Assembly (NCBI GenBank): GCA_030323885.1
Contig: CM059187.1
Location: forward strand, 86,008,614 to 86,072,613
DNA: 64,000 bases
Reading direction: 5' to 3'
DNA from: Branchipolynoe longqiensis
Taxonomy: Eukaryota; Annelida; Polychaeta; Phyllodocida; Polynoidae
The translations under genes were made by a program, and so were the position numbers. Numbering within the stretch: the first letter of the stretch is position 1; each line of letters starts with the position of its first letter. Shown piece by piece: positions 62,737-64,000 of this stretch. Below the pieces are notes generated by a model. That model worked only from the letters and a program-made list of their open reading frames with translations. It searched no databases and had not been told where the DNA came from.

Positions 62737-63082
62737 AGCTGCATAGTCCGATGAAGCATCAAATTTTCAAAACCAAAACACTGACCTAGATTTGATTCTA
62801 CATATTTATCTTAGATACTGATACAGTTATTTAGCATTTGTTGTCACATAGAAAGGCATGGGGAGTCAATTTAATAGAACCCTTTACTGCATAAGCCTAT
62901 GGCATCAGAGTTTTGGCATGCTTGCCAAAATTAAATTGGCATGTTGTCACTTCAAATATCTCCAAAGTTAGCCATTTAAACTAAAAGTTATTTCAACCTA
63001 AACTAAAGTAGCTTATAATGATCAATTTAATGTATTTATCTCAGAAAATGACAAAAACTCAAAGCCATCGGACTATGCAACT
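62737..63082. mobile_element. TTAA-flanked MITE, intact (346 bp)
   Basis: TTAA at 62733-62736 and 63083-63086. AGCTGCATAGTCCGATGAAG to the inverse GCCATCGGACTATGCAACT; opposite internal orientation to the 62.2-kb copy, so the pair forms a large inverted repeat. Confidence 0.87.
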
Positions 63083-63194
63083 TTAACTAGTTGACTGTGG
63101 TTGTGATGGCAGTTGTAGCGCTTGCTTTTCACCTGAAGTGCTGCTTAATTATTTGGGTGCGATGGCAATGATGGCAGAGGTGGCATTATTATAT

Positions 63195-63436
63195 ATGACC
63201 CAAGAGTGGTAGGTGAGGTACGTGTGAGTACGTGGGAGTACGTGGGATTAGGTGGTAGTAGGTGGTAGTAGGTGGTAGTAGGTGGCAGTAGGTGCAGCAG
63301 GTGGCAGTATGTGGCAGTAGGTGGCAGTAGGTGGCATTATGTGGTAGTAGGTGGCAGTAGGTGGCAGTATGTGGCAGTGTGTGGCAGTAGGTGGCAGTAG
63401 GTGGCAGTAGGTGGCAGTAGGTGCAGTATGTGGCAG
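63195..63436. repeat. 10-bp repeat (GTGGCAGTAG)
   Basis: About 24 units of GTGGCAGTAG / GTGGTAGTAG / GTGGCAGTAT, with two one-base-shorter GTGCAG variants. Confidence 0.92.
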
Positions 63437-63471
63437 TTGTCCAGAGGCATGTTAGAAATAGTTGAAACCTC

Positions 63472-63690
63472 GCCAACTCAACCCAAAGACTTACAAAATG
63501 GGCAATTGTCGCGACCTAGCCTGGCACTCAGCATTACTAGGATAAGGCAAGAAATGGTTAGCGCAGTGGCAGAATAATGTGAATGAGTTGGAAATCGGGT
63601 CATGGTGCTGGTGGTCTGGTCTCCCAGTGGGGAAGCACTATAAAATCGCCACGATTGCGCACTGTCCCAAGTCGGTGCCCGCCCTGATAG
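63472..63690 (+). repeat. SINE-1, head missing
   Basis: AACTCAACCCAAAGACTTAC, core TAGCCTGGCACTCAGCATTA, then AGAATAATGTGAATGAGTTG, GTGGGGAAGCACTATAAAAT, CACTGTCCCAAGTCGGTG and CCTGATAGGA. The tRNA-like part and final A/C-rich tail are missing. Confidence 0.75.
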
Positions 63691-63699
63691 GACGCCGTT

Positions 63700-63875
63700 G
63701 CAGCCCTCTAGGGGGCGCCACACAAACGTCGCGCGACGCTGGATTCAAACTGAGGCTGATCAATGGCAGGCTTCACACAAAGTCTATTGATCACACAACC
63801 AGGTCAGCTGCTGAACAATACAGATATGTAAAAGTCAGGCGGTAGAGGGCGCCTCCGCCACCAGGGGGATGGTGT
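63700..63875. promoter_or_regulatory. cluster of CTCF-like words
   Basis: CTAGGGGGCGCC (63708-63719) and TAGAGGGCGCC (63843-63853) both fit AGRKGGCGC, the core of the bilaterian CTCF site. CCGCCACCAGGGGGATG (63855-63871) is a weaker third match. Two good matches in 150 bp suggest an insulator-type site, but binding is inference from motif alone. Confidence 0.35.
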
Positions 63876-64000
63876 GTATCTCTGCCGCCAGCTGTCGCCC
63901 GCTGCCTAACCAGTTTTTGTGTCAGGGTGCACTTGTCCCACTATTGCCGTAATTGGCTTTAATTGGTGTTATCACGCTGGAAGGTGCGAGGCTTCCCGCT

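Overview
The window looks like transposon-rich, gene-poor DNA of an invertebrate animal nuclear genome. The evidence is: tRNA-headed SINEs, two non-LTR retrotransposon families, several families of small terminal-inverted-repeat (TIR) DNA elements, a GT-AG intron, long simple-sequence arrays and CpG-rich islands. A marine lophotrochozoan such as a mollusc is my guess; the sequence does not prove it. I found no host exon I would defend. Recognisable coding sequence is limited to two retrotransposon reverse-transcriptase (RT) remnants (about 52.57-53.80 kb and 60.58-60.86 kb) and a decayed MADF-type DNA-binding gene (41.33-43.30 kb, minus strand) inside a 4.25-kb TIR element.

Layout. 0-6.3 kb: CCA minisatellite, pogo/Tigger-type MITEs, a SINE split by a TTA-flanked element, and a LINE-1 internal-deletion derivative. 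6.7-10.4 kb: GT/G-rich, GAGAGC, CCCCTTT and GGTGGGAGG arrays with SINE pieces and one CpG-rich island. 10.7-11.8 kb: a TTAA-flanked MITE split by a TTA-flanked element. 12-15 kb: CpG-rich DNA, a full SINE, and a GGTGAG array. 15.2-18.5 kb: four TIR families. 19.2-22.0 kb: a huge inverted TGTGTCT/AGACAC array. 22-25.6 kb: LINE-2 tail, SINEs, and a 79-bp satellite born from a SINE tail. 25.6-28.2 kb: CpG-rich island with pyrimidine and purine arrays. 28.6-31.2 kb: cluster of TTAA MITEs and TTA elements. 32-37 kb: AT array, 94-bp minisatellite, more MITEs. 37.4-43.8 kb: two larger TTA-flanked elements, the second carrying the MADF gene. 45-50.7 kb: SINE, GTGGGT and CACACCCA arrays, inverted repeats, MITEs. 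51-54.2 kb: LINE-2 with RT. 54-64 kb: small satellites, SINEs, two LINE-1 derivatives, G-rich island, TTAA MITEs.

How the parts relate. The main biological story is a PIF/Harbinger-like group. Three TIR subfamilies all insert at TTA (or TWA). All are filled with tandem words unique to each copy that continue from the TIR. Several share a central palindrome, and one 4.25-kb member encodes a MADF protein, the kind of accessory protein known from some PIF elements, but has no visible transposase. A second group is the TTAA-flanked MITEs (about eleven copies), whose own palindromic centre served twice as the landing site for other insertions. A third is the LINE-1 family: four copies keep the same 5' module and the same GAT-tailed 3' end but have lost different amounts of the middle, and each is bounded by its own target-site duplication. 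Boundaries come from reading repeats against one another by eye; no database search or alignment was run.
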